DNA of 43,847 nt. Origin: Sulfurimonas sp. GTDB lineage: Bacteria; Campylobacterota; Campylobacteria; Campylobacterales; Sulfurimonadaceae. The stretch spans positions 1-43,847 of the forward strand of contig JALSLJ010000079.1 in NCBI GenBank assembly GCA_026988315.1, given 5' to 3'. Positions 28,247 to 38,312 of the stretch are shown piece after piece (within the stretch, counting starts at the first letter, position 1; every line of letters begins with the position of its first letter). The notes under the pieces are model-generated. The model worked only from the letters and a program-made list of their open reading frames with translations, was not told the DNA's origin and ran no database searches. The position numbers and the translations under genes are program-made.

Positions 28247-29242
28247 TTAAAACATCATCACAAAGCCAGCGATTATAATATTAATCACAGCTATCGGCAT
28301 AAGTACTTTCCAACATAACCACATCAATTGATCTGGTCTTACATCTGGCCAAGCAGCTCTAGTCCATAAGAAAAAGAAAAAGAAAAATGCAACTTTTCCA
28401 AGTAATGCCATAGCACCTAGGAAACTTCCATCACCATAACCACCTAAGAAAAGTAAAGGGATAACAAAAGACAGAAAGAACATATTTGCATACTCACCTA
28501 TAAAGAATAGCCCCCATCTCATACCAGAATACTCAGTACCAAATCCGTCAATAATCTCATGATCATTAGCAATCAGGTGGAATGGTGTACGGCCAGTTTC
28601 AGCAAATGCAGCAATCCAAAATAAAATGAATGCCACAAATCCAACTCCATACATATTAAATATAATCCAGCCATTTTCAATTTGGTAATTATTAAAATCA
28701 ATAAGGGATAGTGAACCAACCATCATTATTGGAGCTAAAATCGACAAACCAGTAATTACCTCATAAGAGATAAATACAGCAGCACCACGAGCAGCAGAAA
28801 GTAATGAGAACTTATTTGCTGAAGCCATACCACCTAGAAGTGGACCATAAAGACCAACACCCATGATTCCAAGTATATATAAGATACCAACATTTATATC
28901 TGCTACAATTGGATGTACTTCATATCCAAACAGTGTAAATGATGGTAAAAATGGAATTGCTGCTGCTGCCATAAATGCTGTTGCAGCAGTAATTACAGGT
29001 GCAATCTTAAAGATAGGTCCAACAACATTTGTGGGGATAATATCCTCTTTTGTAAAAAGTTTAACACCATCCGCGGCAACTTGTAACAACCCATAAGGTC
29101 CAACATTCATCGGTCCTAAACGGCGTTGCATAAATGCAAGCACCTTTCTCTCAAAGTAAGTACCAATACCTGCTAATGCAGAAAAGACAAGTAAAACTAC
29201 AACGACCTTTATAATCGTTTCAATTAAATATGCTGAATCCAT
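28247..29242 (-). CDS. nuoH: NADH-quinone oxidoreductase subunit H
   Basis: The 331-residue membrane subunit forms most of the quinone-binding chamber, together with NuoB and NuoD. It has eight or nine membrane helices, the first cytoplasmic loop ERKVLAFMQRRLGPMNVGPY, and acidic loop residues around FAETGRTPFHL and EYSGMRWGLFFIGEY. It lies 3 bases after nuoG2 and 10 bases before nuoI. Confidence 0.96.
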   Translation of the reverse strand: MDSAYLIETIIKVVVVLLVFSALAGIGTYFERKVLAFMQRRLGPMNVGPYGLLQVAADGVKLFTKEDIIPTNVVGPIFKIAPVITAATAFMAAAAIPFLPSFTLFGYEVHPIVADINVGILYILGIMGVGLYGPLLGGMASANKFSLLSAARGAAVFISYEVITGLSILAPIMMVGSLSLIDFNNYQIENGWIIFNMYGVGFVAFILFWIAAFAETGRTPFHLIANDHEIIDGFGTEYSGMRWGLFFIGEYANMFFLSFVIPLLFLGGYGDGSFLGAMALLGKVAFFFFFFLWTRAAWPDVRPDQLMWLCWKVLMPIAVINIIIAGFVMMF

Positions 29243-29245
29243 ATA

Positions 29246-31729
29246 TTACACCTTTTGTATCGAAGCTGTTGCAAAGCGATAAGCGCTAAACAAAGCCTCT
29301 GAGTTTATTTTAGAATCAAATGTTGGTAGATATGCTATATCACCAGCGATTTTATTATCACTAATAATATTCACAACCAACTCACCATTATCAGTTTTGA
29401 TAGTAACACTATCCCCCTCATTTAGGTCAGATTTACTTAAATACTCTTCACTCATATAGATACCACCATCTTGATTGATGTTAGTATTATTAGTAAATGG
29501 AGTAAATTGTTTCACTGGGTTTGCTAAATAGATAAGTGTTCCTTCTAATCTAGCGTCACTAAACTTCTCTACATTTTCATCATCACTAACACTTACCGGC
29601 ATGTTCTCTAATACATAGCCTCTCACCTCTGTTCCATCATTTTCATAATGGTTTGGTAAATCATCAAAATTTTGAGATTTAAAACCAGCACTTAGCGGTA
29701 ATAATGGCGTATAATCAATCACATTTTCTGCACTTAAACCAAGTACATTCGCAATATCATTCAATTCATACCCTTTATATTCTAAAGCAGCATTAGTTGG
29801 GTTAACACGCTTGTTTATTGATGTCAATGTTCCCTCTTGCTGATTCATTGCAGGCATATCAATATCACCATCACCTAAAGCTGATAAAGTAAAGTCTGCT
29901 TTAGTATTATATCCGATTGTATATGAGCCTTTGCTGTCATCTAAATCACAAATAAGAGCTACCCCAAGTGAGTTTGTCAAAGGTGGAATCATAGTGATTT
30001 CAAACTTACTATATTTCTCTATTAATGCAACTAAACGGGCTAAATTTTTAGAGTTTGGATGGGTGTATAAATCTGGGCCAACAACAAGTGCAAATCTATC
30101 CTTTTTCTTTAAGTTTTTCTCTAATGTCTCTTCAAAATTTGCAGGTGCATTGAGAATCTCTAAAAGTGCGTTATCATCAACTTCTATCTCTTTAGATACT
30201 TTTTTAGGAACCATTTTAGATTTCTCGACTTCAATCTCTTCCTCTTCGCCTGTTTCTTCATTCACTTTCATCTCTTTAACAATTTCAACAATTTTTTCTT
30301 TTATTGTTTCTGTTACTGTTACTGTTTTTAGAGAGTGAAAAGATGCTAAGTATTCAACTACTTCAGTTGGTAACTTAGACTTATCAGCAAATAGATCTAA
30401 AACTAAGTAAAGAGCCGCCTCTTCTTGAAGTGGAGCATGCTCTATCGTCATACTTCCCTTAGCTAAACCTTCTATAATCGGATCTTTTACTGGATGAAAA
30501 TAGATACCAGCACCTTTATTAACAGTCATTGAATTATTAAGTGCGTATCTAGCATTTGGATTATCTGTTTTTAAAGCACTACCAACAGAAATAACAAAGT
30601 TTGAATTATGAACCGCTTTTAAATCACTACCATAAAGAGAAGTGCCACTAATTTCACTATAATCTTTTAAGAAAGTTTGAAAAGATTTCGCTTCATTATT
30701 TACAAGCTTGTAACCATGTTTTTCTTTTAAAGTTTGAAGGATATATGCTTCTTCATTTGTAATAGTTGAAGTGAACTCTATTGTATCAGCTTTTTTGAAA
30801 GCTTCTATAGCCTTTGAAAAAGCTTCTTCATCTTTACCCTCTACTCTATTTTCATAGTTATAAGCATATCTACCAGCGCCACAAAGTGAAACATAGTTCC
30901 ATTCATTCATCACACGGTAAATTTTATCTTCTGGGTTCTCAATACTTGTATGTTTAACATCATAAGATATTTGACACCCAGCAGAACAGTGTCCACAAGT
31001 TGCAGGAATCTGCTTCAGTTCCCAAGCGTTAGACTTATACATAAAGTCGGTATCAACTAATGCACCAACTGGACAAACAGCAGCACACTCACCACATGAT
31101 GTACAATCAAGCATCTCTTCACCACTTGTTAAACCGATAAGAGATTTGTTCAGTTTATTCCACATGCTATAAGCATCTTTTGGCATACTTGCTTTATAAT
31201 CTGCATCCAATGCATCTGCACCACGGGCAACAGTTTTAAGGGAGTTGTCACCAATCATATCTTTACATGCTGTAACACACCTCTCACATACTATACATAA
31301 ACCTGGATCATAGTGTAAATGACCCCAATCTATTGCTTCACGAGCAACATCTTTAACAGCATAGCTTTGAGAATCCACACCTATCTCTAAAGTATAGTTT
31401 TGCAGTTCACATTCACCAGATTGATCACATACACCACATTGAAGTGGATGATTTACATCATATACTTCCATAATTGCGCGTTTTTCAACTTCAATTGTTT
31501 GGGTAGATGTTGTAATATTCATCCCATCTTTAGATTTTGCATTACAAGCATATACCTGTTTTCCATCTGCTTCAACTAAACAGATACGACAAGCTAATGT
31601 TGGGCTACATCTTGTTAAATAACAAATTGCTGGAATAAAAATATCATTTGCACGGGCAGCATTTAAAATAAACTCACCCTCTTGCGTCTGAACCTCTTTC
31701 CCATCAATATTTATAGTAATATTACTCAT
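29246..31729 (-). CDS. nuoG: NuoG, second copy (cluster-rich, with charged insertion)
   Basis: This 827-residue protein is the larger of two tandem NuoG proteins. Ligands for one [2Fe-2S] cluster are C37, C47, C50 and C62; the His-Cys3 cluster site is H94-C98-C101-C107. CIVCERCVTAC (145-155) and CTSCGECAAVC (209-219) each give a full CxxCxxCxxxC set. An N7-like set, CGHCSAGC (245-252) plus a later CGAG, leads into a molybdopterin-oxidoreductase fold with no visible cofactor motif. A lysine/glutamate-rich insertion at about 470-516 (KEKIVEIVKEMK to KKVSKEIEVDD) is absent from the other copy. The start overlaps nuoG1 by 8 bases. It could be a structural subunit or a second electron wire. Confidence 0.9.
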   Translation of the reverse strand: MSNITINIDGKEVQTQEGEFILNAARANDIFIPAICYLTRCSPTLACRICLVEADGKQVYACNAKSKDGMNITTSTQTIEVEKRAIMEVYDVNHPLQCGVCDQSGECELQNYTLEIGVDSQSYAVKDVAREAIDWGHLHYDPGLCIVCERCVTACKDMIGDNSLKTVARGADALDADYKASMPKDAYSMWNKLNKSLIGLTSGEEMLDCTSCGECAAVCPVGALVDTDFMYKSNAWELKQIPATCGHCSAGCQISYDVKHTSIENPEDKIYRVMNEWNYVSLCGAGRYAYNYENRVEGKDEEAFSKAIEAFKKADTIEFTSTITNEEAYILQTLKEKHGYKLVNNEAKSFQTFLKDYSEISGTSLYGSDLKAVHNSNFVISVGSALKTDNPNARYALNNSMTVNKGAGIYFHPVKDPIIEGLAKGSMTIEHAPLQEEAALYLVLDLFADKSKLPTEVVEYLASFHSLKTVTVTETIKEKIVEIVKEMKVNEETGEEEEIEVEKSKMVPKKVSKEIEVDDNALLEILNAPANFEETLEKNLKKKDRFALVVGPDLYTHPNSKNLARLVALIEKYSKFEITMIPPLTNSLGVALICDLDDSKGSYTIGYNTKADFTLSALGDGDIDMPAMNQQEGTLTSINKRVNPTNAALEYKGYELNDIANVLGLSAENVIDYTPLLPLSAGFKSQNFDDLPNHYENDGTEVRGYVLENMPVSVSDDENVEKFSDARLEGTLIYLANPVKQFTPFTNNTNINQDGGIYMSEEYLSKSDLNEGDSVTIKTDNGELVVNIISDNKIAGDIAYLPTFDSKINSEALFSAYRFATASIQKV

Positions 31730-33962
31730 TTATTACTCTCACTATTTTGGATTTTTCAAACCTATACTTACTTGCATCTACAACACTGTCAAATGTAGGA
31801 TTTAACGCAATTGTACCCTTTAAGTCAGTTTCTAGTTTGAAATTTCTGATTACAGTTTCACCATCAAAACTAATCTCTACAGTATCACCGTCAGAGATTC
31901 TAGCAGCAGCAGCAAACTGTGCAGAACCTCTTAATGTTCTATCTTTTTCTAATTGCTTAGAGTTATTTGTATATGTGTTAAACTGTAAAACTGGATTTGA
32001 ATGATAAATCACAGTTCCATTAAATTCTGGTAAATCATCAAGCTCTTCAATTGTGCCATCTGCTTCACATACAACCTCATCAAGTAGATATCCTCTTTCA
32101 TCCTCGCCATATGGTGTTAAGAAATTTTCTAGGTTATCAAACTCAATATTTTTAAAGCCTCTATTTGGATTTAATTCTTTTGTATAATCGATAGTGTTTT
32201 CACTACTAATTCCACAAGCAACAGCCAAATCATTTAAAGTATAGCCATCAAATGAAAGAGCAACATTTGTTGGTAATACTCTATTATCTATATTTACAAA
32301 AGTTCCCTCTTGAGAATTGAGAGCTGGTACCGAAAGGTTAGCATATTCAAAACAAGAGATAGCAAAGTTACCTTTTGCATTGTAACCTACAACATCAATA
32401 ATATCTTCATCTTTATCTAAAGTATTTATCAGTGAAACTCCAATAGTATTTACTTCACTTGGAACCACAACTAAAGAAAAATCACTATACTTTTCTATAA
32501 GTGCTGCAAGTTTCGCAATATTTACAGCGCGTTCATGTGCCATTAAATCATTACCAAGAATAAGAACACGATTCTTAGCTCTTTTAAATGATTGCATCAT
32601 ATCGCGCAACTCTTCATCACCAATATTGCTCTCAGCATAAAGATAGCCTAGATCCAAATCATCAAAGAACGATCGTTCATCTTCTGATAAATCAGCATCT
32701 TGTAAGATGGCATCCGCTAAAACAGCGATAACGCCCTCTTCCGTTCCAACTTCATATTTCATAAACTGTGTTACAATATTTTGGACTAGAGTATCTTCCA
32801 TCGGATGCGCATATACTATTTTTGCCCCATTGTGTTTAGAAGCAGTTGTGAGTGCATACCTTACTGCTGGGTTATCAGTAGCAATTCTACTCCCTATTAT
32901 AATAGCTGCATCAGTTTGCTTAATAGCATCTAAAGAACCACTATGGTGTAGTTTACCACTAACAGAACTATATGCAGTCATAAACTCTTGAAATTTTCTT
33001 GCGTCCTCGTTAAATAATTTCAATCCAAGTTTCTCTCTTAAAAGCTCTAAAATATGTGCTTCTTCATTTGTAATCATTGATGAAAAACGGATAGCTTTTG
33101 CAGATTTAATCGCTTCTACTGCTTTATTAAATGCCGCTTCATCTTTCTCTGCTTGATTATTAAAATCAAAACCAAAGCGACCTGCACCACAAAGGTTAAC
33201 AAACTCATAGTTATTCTTTACTCTATAAATAGAATCAGCACCATTAATTCCTGAGTGTCTTGTTTCATACTCCAGTGAACATCCAGCAGAACAATGTGTA
33301 CAAGTAGCAGGCACACGAGAAAGTTCCCATGCATTAGCACTATATTTAAAGTCAGAGCTTACAAGTGCTCCTACTGGACACACTGCTATACATTCACCAC
33401 AAAAAGTACAATCAAGCGTATCATTATTTTTAGGAATAATAGTTGAACTATATCCACCAAACTTAACCTCGATAGCATCATCACCAATCACTTCATTACA
33501 TACATGAACACATTTTTCACATAAAATACATAAAGATGGGTCATAATTGATGAGTCCCCAATCTTCTATTTTACGAGACTGATCACGAGCTGAAAAGTTT
33601 TGCTGGGAGACGCCAAACTCTAGTGTTTTATTTTGTAAATCACACTCACCAGATTTATCGCATACGCCACACTCTAAAGGATGGTTAACATCATATAACT
33701 TCATAATATTAACACGCTCATTTTCTAAAGCACTTGTATTTGTTGTTATTTCAATACCCTCTGTTGGAGGAGTATTACAGCTGAGTATAAAACCTTCAAC
33801 TCCCTCCGCCTCAACAACACACATACGACACGATGCACATGGAGTTGTTTTTGAGATATAACACATGGTAGGAATATAGATGTCATTTTTGCGAGCTACT
33901 GTTAAAATAGTTTCACCTTTTTGAGCTTCTACAGAGATACCGTCAATTGTAAAATTAATCAT
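31722..33962 (-). CDS. nuoG: NuoG, first copy
   Basis: This 746-residue protein has the full NuoG cluster set: C34, C45, C48 and C62 for the [2Fe-2S] cluster; H94, C98, C101 and C107 for the His-coordinated [4Fe-4S]; CILCEKCVHVC (145-155) and CTFCGECIAVC (185-195) for two more; and CTHCSAGC (221-228) with a later CGAG for an N7-like cluster. The remainder is a degenerate molybdopterin-enzyme fold. It carries electrons from the input flavoprotein towards NuoI. Residues 90-230 are closely like those of the next gene, while the C-terminal parts diverge. It begins 12 bases after the NuoF-like gene. Confidence 0.92.
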   Translation of the reverse strand: MINFTIDGISVEAQKGETILTVARKNDIYIPTMCYISKTTPCASCRMCVVEAEGVEGFILSCNTPPTEGIEITTNTSALENERVNIMKLYDVNHPLECGVCDKSGECDLQNKTLEFGVSQQNFSARDQSRKIEDWGLINYDPSLCILCEKCVHVCNEVIGDDAIEVKFGGYSSTIIPKNNDTLDCTFCGECIAVCPVGALVSSDFKYSANAWELSRVPATCTHCSAGCSLEYETRHSGINGADSIYRVKNNYEFVNLCGAGRFGFDFNNQAEKDEAAFNKAVEAIKSAKAIRFSSMITNEEAHILELLREKLGLKLFNEDARKFQEFMTAYSSVSGKLHHSGSLDAIKQTDAAIIIGSRIATDNPAVRYALTTASKHNGAKIVYAHPMEDTLVQNIVTQFMKYEVGTEEGVIAVLADAILQDADLSEDERSFFDDLDLGYLYAESNIGDEELRDMMQSFKRAKNRVLILGNDLMAHERAVNIAKLAALIEKYSDFSLVVVPSEVNTIGVSLINTLDKDEDIIDVVGYNAKGNFAISCFEYANLSVPALNSQEGTFVNIDNRVLPTNVALSFDGYTLNDLAVACGISSENTIDYTKELNPNRGFKNIEFDNLENFLTPYGEDERGYLLDEVVCEADGTIEELDDLPEFNGTVIYHSNPVLQFNTYTNNSKQLEKDRTLRGSAQFAAAARISDGDTVEISFDGETVIRNFKLETDLKGTIALNPTFDSVVDASKYRFEKSKIVRVINE

Positions 33963-33974
33963 TTATCCCCCTTC

Positions 33975-36008
33975 TCATGTTGCTACCATAGCGATATAGT
34001 AACAACGCATACAGCGATCAGCTTCACTCATCGCCTCTTCTTGTGTAAAACCTAAGTTGACTTCTTCATTGTTATATTTTCGAGTATCCACATCTAATAC
34101 AGTTGAGTGCTGACGAGGTAAACCAGGCAACCACCCTGTTACTTTCTCTTTCTTGTCATAAACTTTTAGTTTACGAAGGTGATCTTCCATTATCTCATCA
34201 TCACTCAAAGTTATTTCACCTGTATGAATATACCTACTCATAACTGAAGCTGCTCTTTTTGCTTGACCAACAGCATTAACAATGGTCATTGGACCATATT
34301 CACAATCACCAGAAGCAAAAATACCCTTGCGAGATGTCATATAGTCTTTGCCATTTGTTTTAATAGTAGCCCAAGATGTCATATCTAGTTCCCACTCTTC
34401 AGGTAAAAAAGCCAAATCAGCGGACTGAGAAACAGCAGGAATTAAATAATCAAACTCTATAGTTTCAGAAGCGCCCTCTATCTTGACAAGTTGAGCACGA
34501 CCACCATCTGGATCTGGAACTAATTCAAACTTATCAATCACTAAAGCCTTCAAAACATCATCTTCATCAATAATCTCATTTACAGCTGAGTGAAAAATAA
34601 ACTCTACGCCCTCTTCAACAGCTTCGTGATACTCTTCATATGTTGTATTGCGAATTATAGTTTTTTCATCACGACGATACAACATAACTACCCTCTTAGC
34701 TCCTGCTCTAATCGCACAACGAACAACATCCATAGATGTAAATCCACCACCAACACAAGCAAGAGTTTTACCAGTTAAATCTACAAAATCCGCATCTATA
34801 GCATACTCTTGTTTTTGTGCTTGTGTTAAAGGGATATCAAACTTTTCATATAAATTTACGCGATCAAGAAAATCAATAGCTCCCCAATAACCAGTAATCT
34901 CTGGTCTCTCGTTTGCACAACGAACAGCCTTTGAGATACGAGTACCAGAAGCGATCATTGTTGCATCATATGATTTTTCAAACTCTCTCATCTCATCAGC
35001 AGAAACTTTATGGTTTACAATAAAGTTAACACCCATATCTCTAACACATTCAATATCTTGAAGATATTTATCCCATGGCATTCGGTATTCAGGAACACCA
35101 ACGGTCACCTCACCGCCAAGAACTGGGAGCTCCTCATAAACATCAACTTCAACTCCATCAGCTGCTAAATAATAAGCTGTTGTAAGGCCCGCAGGACCTG
35201 CACCGATTACTGCGACTTTCTTGCCATTAGCTGGTTTCTTTTTCATTGGATGAAAAAAATCATACCCATGATCAGTTTCCCAATCAGCACCTAAACGCTT
35301 CAGTGACATTATAGATATAGGTTCATCAATATTTGTACGACGGCAAGCATCTTCACATGGATGTGGGCAGACACGACCACACACATGAGCAAGTGGCATA
35401 GTTTGGCGTGTAGCTTCAAGAGAATCATCAAATCTTAAATCTCTAACACCCTCTATATATCCAGGGATATCAACATGGGCTGGACAAGCATCCGCACAAG
35501 GAGATGTTATCTTAGCGATATACCCAACAGTGTCATTATAATGTCTCGATGGCTTTTGCTCATCAATACACGCCATAAATTCAGCTTCAAAGTGTGTCAT
35601 CAAATCAAGTATAGGATTTGGAACTGTTTTACCAATCTCACACTTTGAAGTAATTTGCATACTTTTACCAATCTCTTTTAAGTGATCCAAATCAGCTATA
35701 TTTCCTTCACCACGAGCAATCTTATCTAATTGGTCATATAAAATCCGACCACCCCAACGACCAGGTGCACATCTTCCACATGCCTCAGAATACTCTTGAT
35801 ACTGTGCAGCATATTCCATCGCCAAACGGATTACATCTACATCGGCATCAAATAATGCGACACCATCCCAACCTATAAAGGCTTTAGAATCACGATGATC
35901 ATCATACTGTGCTGGTAAGTTATAAGCTGATTCTTCCCACTCATCTTCTGGCTTATTAATATTGTTAATTAATTCACCATTCCAAGTAGAAAAATAGACT
36001 TTACTCAA
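33975..36008 (-). CDS. NuoF replacement: N3-like domain fused to GltD-like FAD/NAD(P) oxidoreductase
   Basis: The 677-residue protein occupies the NuoF position. Residues about 55-150 resemble the C-terminal N3-cluster domain of NuoF (EYSEACGRCAPGRWGG, then SKCEIGKTVPNP), but the third cysteine of the CxxCxxC pattern is Gly at 83; ligand candidates are C77, C80 and C123. Residues about 165-245 are the GltD-type cluster domain (C171, C175, C210, C214, C218, C222). From 263 follow two Rossmann units: GAGPAG (269-274) for FAD, and GGGFTSMD (420-427) with VVMLYRRDE for NAD(P). A CMRC motif lies near the end. The NuoF FMN/NADH domain is missing. It probably feeds electrons from NAD(P)H to the NuoG pair; the real donor is unknown. 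Confidence 0.85.
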   Translation of the reverse strand: MSKVYFSTWNGELINNINKPEDEWEESAYNLPAQYDDHRDSKAFIGWDGVALFDADVDVIRLAMEYAAQYQEYSEACGRCAPGRWGGRILYDQLDKIARGEGNIADLDHLKEIGKSMQITSKCEIGKTVPNPILDLMTHFEAEFMACIDEQKPSRHYNDTVGYIAKITSPCADACPAHVDIPGYIEGVRDLRFDDSLEATRQTMPLAHVCGRVCPHPCEDACRRTNIDEPISIMSLKRLGADWETDHGYDFFHPMKKKPANGKKVAVIGAGPAGLTTAYYLAADGVEVDVYEELPVLGGEVTVGVPEYRMPWDKYLQDIECVRDMGVNFIVNHKVSADEMREFEKSYDATMIASGTRISKAVRCANERPEITGYWGAIDFLDRVNLYEKFDIPLTQAQKQEYAIDADFVDLTGKTLACVGGGFTSMDVVRCAIRAGAKRVVMLYRRDEKTIIRNTTYEEYHEAVEEGVEFIFHSAVNEIIDEDDVLKALVIDKFELVPDPDGGRAQLVKIEGASETIEFDYLIPAVSQSADLAFLPEEWELDMTSWATIKTNGKDYMTSRKGIFASGDCEYGPMTIVNAVGQAKRAASVMSRYIHTGEITLSDDEIMEDHLRKLKVYDKKEKVTGWLPGLPRQHSTVLDVDTRKYNNEEVNLGFTQEEAMSEADRCMRCYYIAMVAT

Positions 36009-36021
36009 ATTACAATCCTAT

Positions 36022-36243
36022 CTATTTTTTTGCTACGATAGTCCAATCGACTTCGTTAAACTTTAAAGAGTTCATCAACTCATAACCACTTTTCTTTACC
36101 AAATCAGCAGATCTTTGAACTGATGTAAAATCACCAATTTCAAATAAAAAGATTGCCACTTCACCCGCACTGTGCGTTCCAAGAATTTCTTTCATTCTAG
36201 GTTCAAACTCTGTTTTTAAATGTCTTAAATCATATCTTTTCAT
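36022..36243 (-). CDS. NuoE replacement, small subunit of epsilonproteobacterial complex I
   Basis: The 73-residue protein lies in the slot normally held by nuoE, between nuoD and the NuoF-like gene. It has no cysteines at all, so it cannot bind the NuoE [2Fe-2S] cluster. The start MKRYDLRHLKTEF and the GEVAIFLFEIGDF strand recall the small proteins (Cj1575c in C. jejuni, HP1264 in H. pylori) that stand in for NuoE. A structural or adaptor role to the input module is likely. Confidence 0.8.
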   Translation of the reverse strand: MKRYDLRHLKTEFEPRMKEILGTHSAGEVAIFLFEIGDFTSVQRSADLVKKSGYELMNSLKFNEVDWTIVAKK

Positions 36244-36251
36244 ATAAATCC

Positions 36252-37493
36252 TTATCTATCAACTTCGCCGAATACTATATTGGTTGTACCAATAATCGCA
36301 ACAACATCCGGGATATAATGACCTGGTAAAAGGTCAGTTAAAATTCCTGTATGCCAAAAAGATGGAGCACGAACCTTCAATCTATATGGATATGGTCCAC
36401 CCTGAGAGTTGATAAAATAACCAAGCTCACCTTTTGGTGATTCAGTTGCTATATACACCTCTCCAACAGGAGGTCTCATCCCTTGAGTTACTAGCACAAA
36501 GTGTTGCATAAGAGAGTAGTTTTGCGTCATGATATCAAGCTTTGGAGCTGATACATATTTGGGAGCGTGAGCCATTAGCTCAGTTTGCCCTTTTTGAACA
36601 CACTCATCATACATATCTATTGTTTGATAAAGAATCTTAGCACTCTCTCTCATCTCTTCCATATAGATACGGTAACGAGCAAAGTTATCACCTTTATCAG
36701 ACCAAGGGACATTAAATTCAACTTCATCATATAGCTCGTATGGCTCCTCTTTACGGATATCCCAAGCTACTCCAGATGCACGCAGCATTGGACCTGTACA
36801 ACCCCATGACAGTGCCATCTCAGTAGATATTACACCTACCTCTTCCATTCTCATTAACCAGATACGGTTAGTGTCAAGAAGATCTTCATAATCTTTAATA
36901 TTTTGAGGTAACTTATCTAAAAAATCTTTTAGTTGAGCAATAAATGTATCTTGAATATCTAAAGGAACACCACCGATACGGATAGCTGAATGAGTAAGTC
37001 TAGCTCCACAATAGCCCTCGATAATATCCATAAGATACTCTCTCTCACGAAATGCATAAAGGAATACAGTCATAGCACCAATATCTAGTGCAGTTGTCGC
37101 TAACCAAAAAAGGTGAGACATTAAACGGTTTATCTCTAAAAGCATCATTCTAATAACTTGTGCACGACGAGGAACTTCTAAACCTACAAGCTTCTCAACC
37201 GCAAGTGCAAAGCCATAGTTGTTTGAAGATGAAGCGATATAATCCATACGGTCAGTTGTAGGCATAAATTCATTATATATCATATTCTCAGCCATCTTCT
37301 CCATACCACGATGTAAGTATCCAACATCTGGATGTGCTTTTACTATTTGCTCTTGTTGCAAGTGAAGCATCAAACGCAATTGTCCGTGAGCGGATGGATG
37401 CTGAGGACCGAAGTTTAGGATAAGCTCATTATCTTCTCTATCAAAAGTTATATTTTCAAAAAATGGTGATAATCTATTTTTTACCTGTGCCAT
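36252..37493 (-). CDS. nuoD: NADH-quinone oxidoreductase subunit D
   Basis: This 413-residue hydrogenase-like subunit forms the quinone site with NuoB. It has [16 protein letters not shown] near the N-terminus with the quinone-binding histidine, [13 protein letters not shown], the [19 protein letters not shown] stretch, and the C-terminal [27 protein letters not shown] end split around the conserved aspartates. The nickel ligand cysteines of hydrogenases are absent, as normal for NuoD. It lies 8 bases before the NuoE stand-in. Confidence 0.97.
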   Translation of the reverse strand: MAQVKNRLSPFFENITFDREDNELILNFGPQHPSAHGQLRLMLHLQQEQIVKAHPDVGYLHRGMEKMAENMIYNEFMPTTDRMDYIASSSNNYGFALAVEKLVGLEVPRRAQVIRMMLLEINRLMSHLFWLATTALDIGAMTVFLYAFREREYLMDIIEGYCGARLTHSAIRIGGVPLDIQDTFIAQLKDFLDKLPQNIKDYEDLLDTNRIWLMRMEEVGVISTEMALSWGCTGPMLRASGVAWDIRKEEPYELYDEVEFNVPWSDKGDNFARYRIYMEEMRESAKILYQTIDMYDECVQKGQTELMAHAPKYVSAPKLDIMTQNYSLMQHFVLVTQGMRPPVGEVYIATESPKGELGYFINSQGGPYPYRLKVRAPSFWHTGILTDLLPGHYIPDVVAIIGTTNIVFGEVDR

Positions 37494-37505
37494 ATTTTTA
37501 CCACC

Positions 37506-38312
37506 TTATCTTTGTGGATCATCAACGATGACCGAATTTTCTCTATCTATTTTCTTAATCAAGAATACACCCTCTTCTTCTTGGTAACTTTGAACTATTT
37601 TTGGCTCATCGCCAGTAATTTCAGTTCCTTTAGGTACTTCATGCCCTAAACGAGCAAATCTCTCTGAATCATAACGATCAACTCTAGCAGTGTCACGGAT
37701 TTCAGGACCAATTGCCTCTCTTGCTTCTTTACCGTAAATCTTATCTACTTCATACCAAGCAGCAAACTCGTCACCCTCTAGTGGATAAGTTTTAAGAAGT
37801 GGATACCCTTGCCAATCATAAGGCATAAGGATTCTTTTCATAAACGGATGTCCATTTGCTTCGATCCCGAACATATCGAACATCTCTCGTTCTGACCAAT
37901 CTGCAGAACGGAAAAGCTTCTCTACAGAATCAACAGCTTGCCCTTTATTGATGAAAAATTTAATGCGAATTCTCTTGCGTTTATTCATACTTAACATCTG
38001 ATAAAATATCTCGAAAGTATTATCTTTAGCTAACCAGTCAATAGCACTAAGCTCTGAGAGTTGTGTATATTCTAATTCATCTCTCATAAGCTCTAAAACG
38101 CCATAAATATCACCTGCATTGATATAAACTACCATCTGCTCAACTTGAATAAAAGCTTCTTTTACTTCAAACTTTGCTTTAATTGCTTCTAAATCTGCAG
38201 CAAATACTGCATCACTCTCTACATCTTGCTTTGGAACCTGAGGTGCCACATAATATCTATCTGTGTAGTAAGCTTTTGCTTGAACATCATCTTTAGGTGT
38301 ATAAGCTCTCAT
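37506..38312 (-). CDS. nuoC: NADH-quinone oxidoreductase subunit C
   Basis: The 268-residue protein is the 30-kDa-type subunit that packs on NuoD. The family signature is in the middle: [18 protein letters not shown], then [19 protein letters not shown]. An N-terminal extension of about 45 residues and a C-terminal tail after the signature make it longer than the core. It overlaps nuoB by one base (TAATG) and is separate from nuoD, unlike the E. coli nuoCD fusion. Confidence 0.95.
   Translation of the reverse strand: MRAYTPKDDVQAKAYYTDRYYVAPQVPKQDVESDAVFAADLEAIKAKFEVKEAFIQVEQMVVYINAGDIYGVLELMRDELEYTQLSELSAIDWLAKDNTFEIFYQMLSMNKRKRIRIKFFINKGQAVDSVEKLFRSADWSEREMFDMFGIEANGHPFMKRILMPYDWQGYPLLKTYPLEGDEFAAWYEVDKIYGKEAREAIGPEIRDTARVDRYDSERFARLGHEVPKGTEITGDEPKIVQSYQEEEGVFLIKKIDRENSVIVDDPQR

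Noticed and set aside
29931-30338. Ser/Thr-rich plus-strand frame inside nuoG2
   Set aside because: It is the complement of the Lys/Glu-rich insertion of nuoG2.
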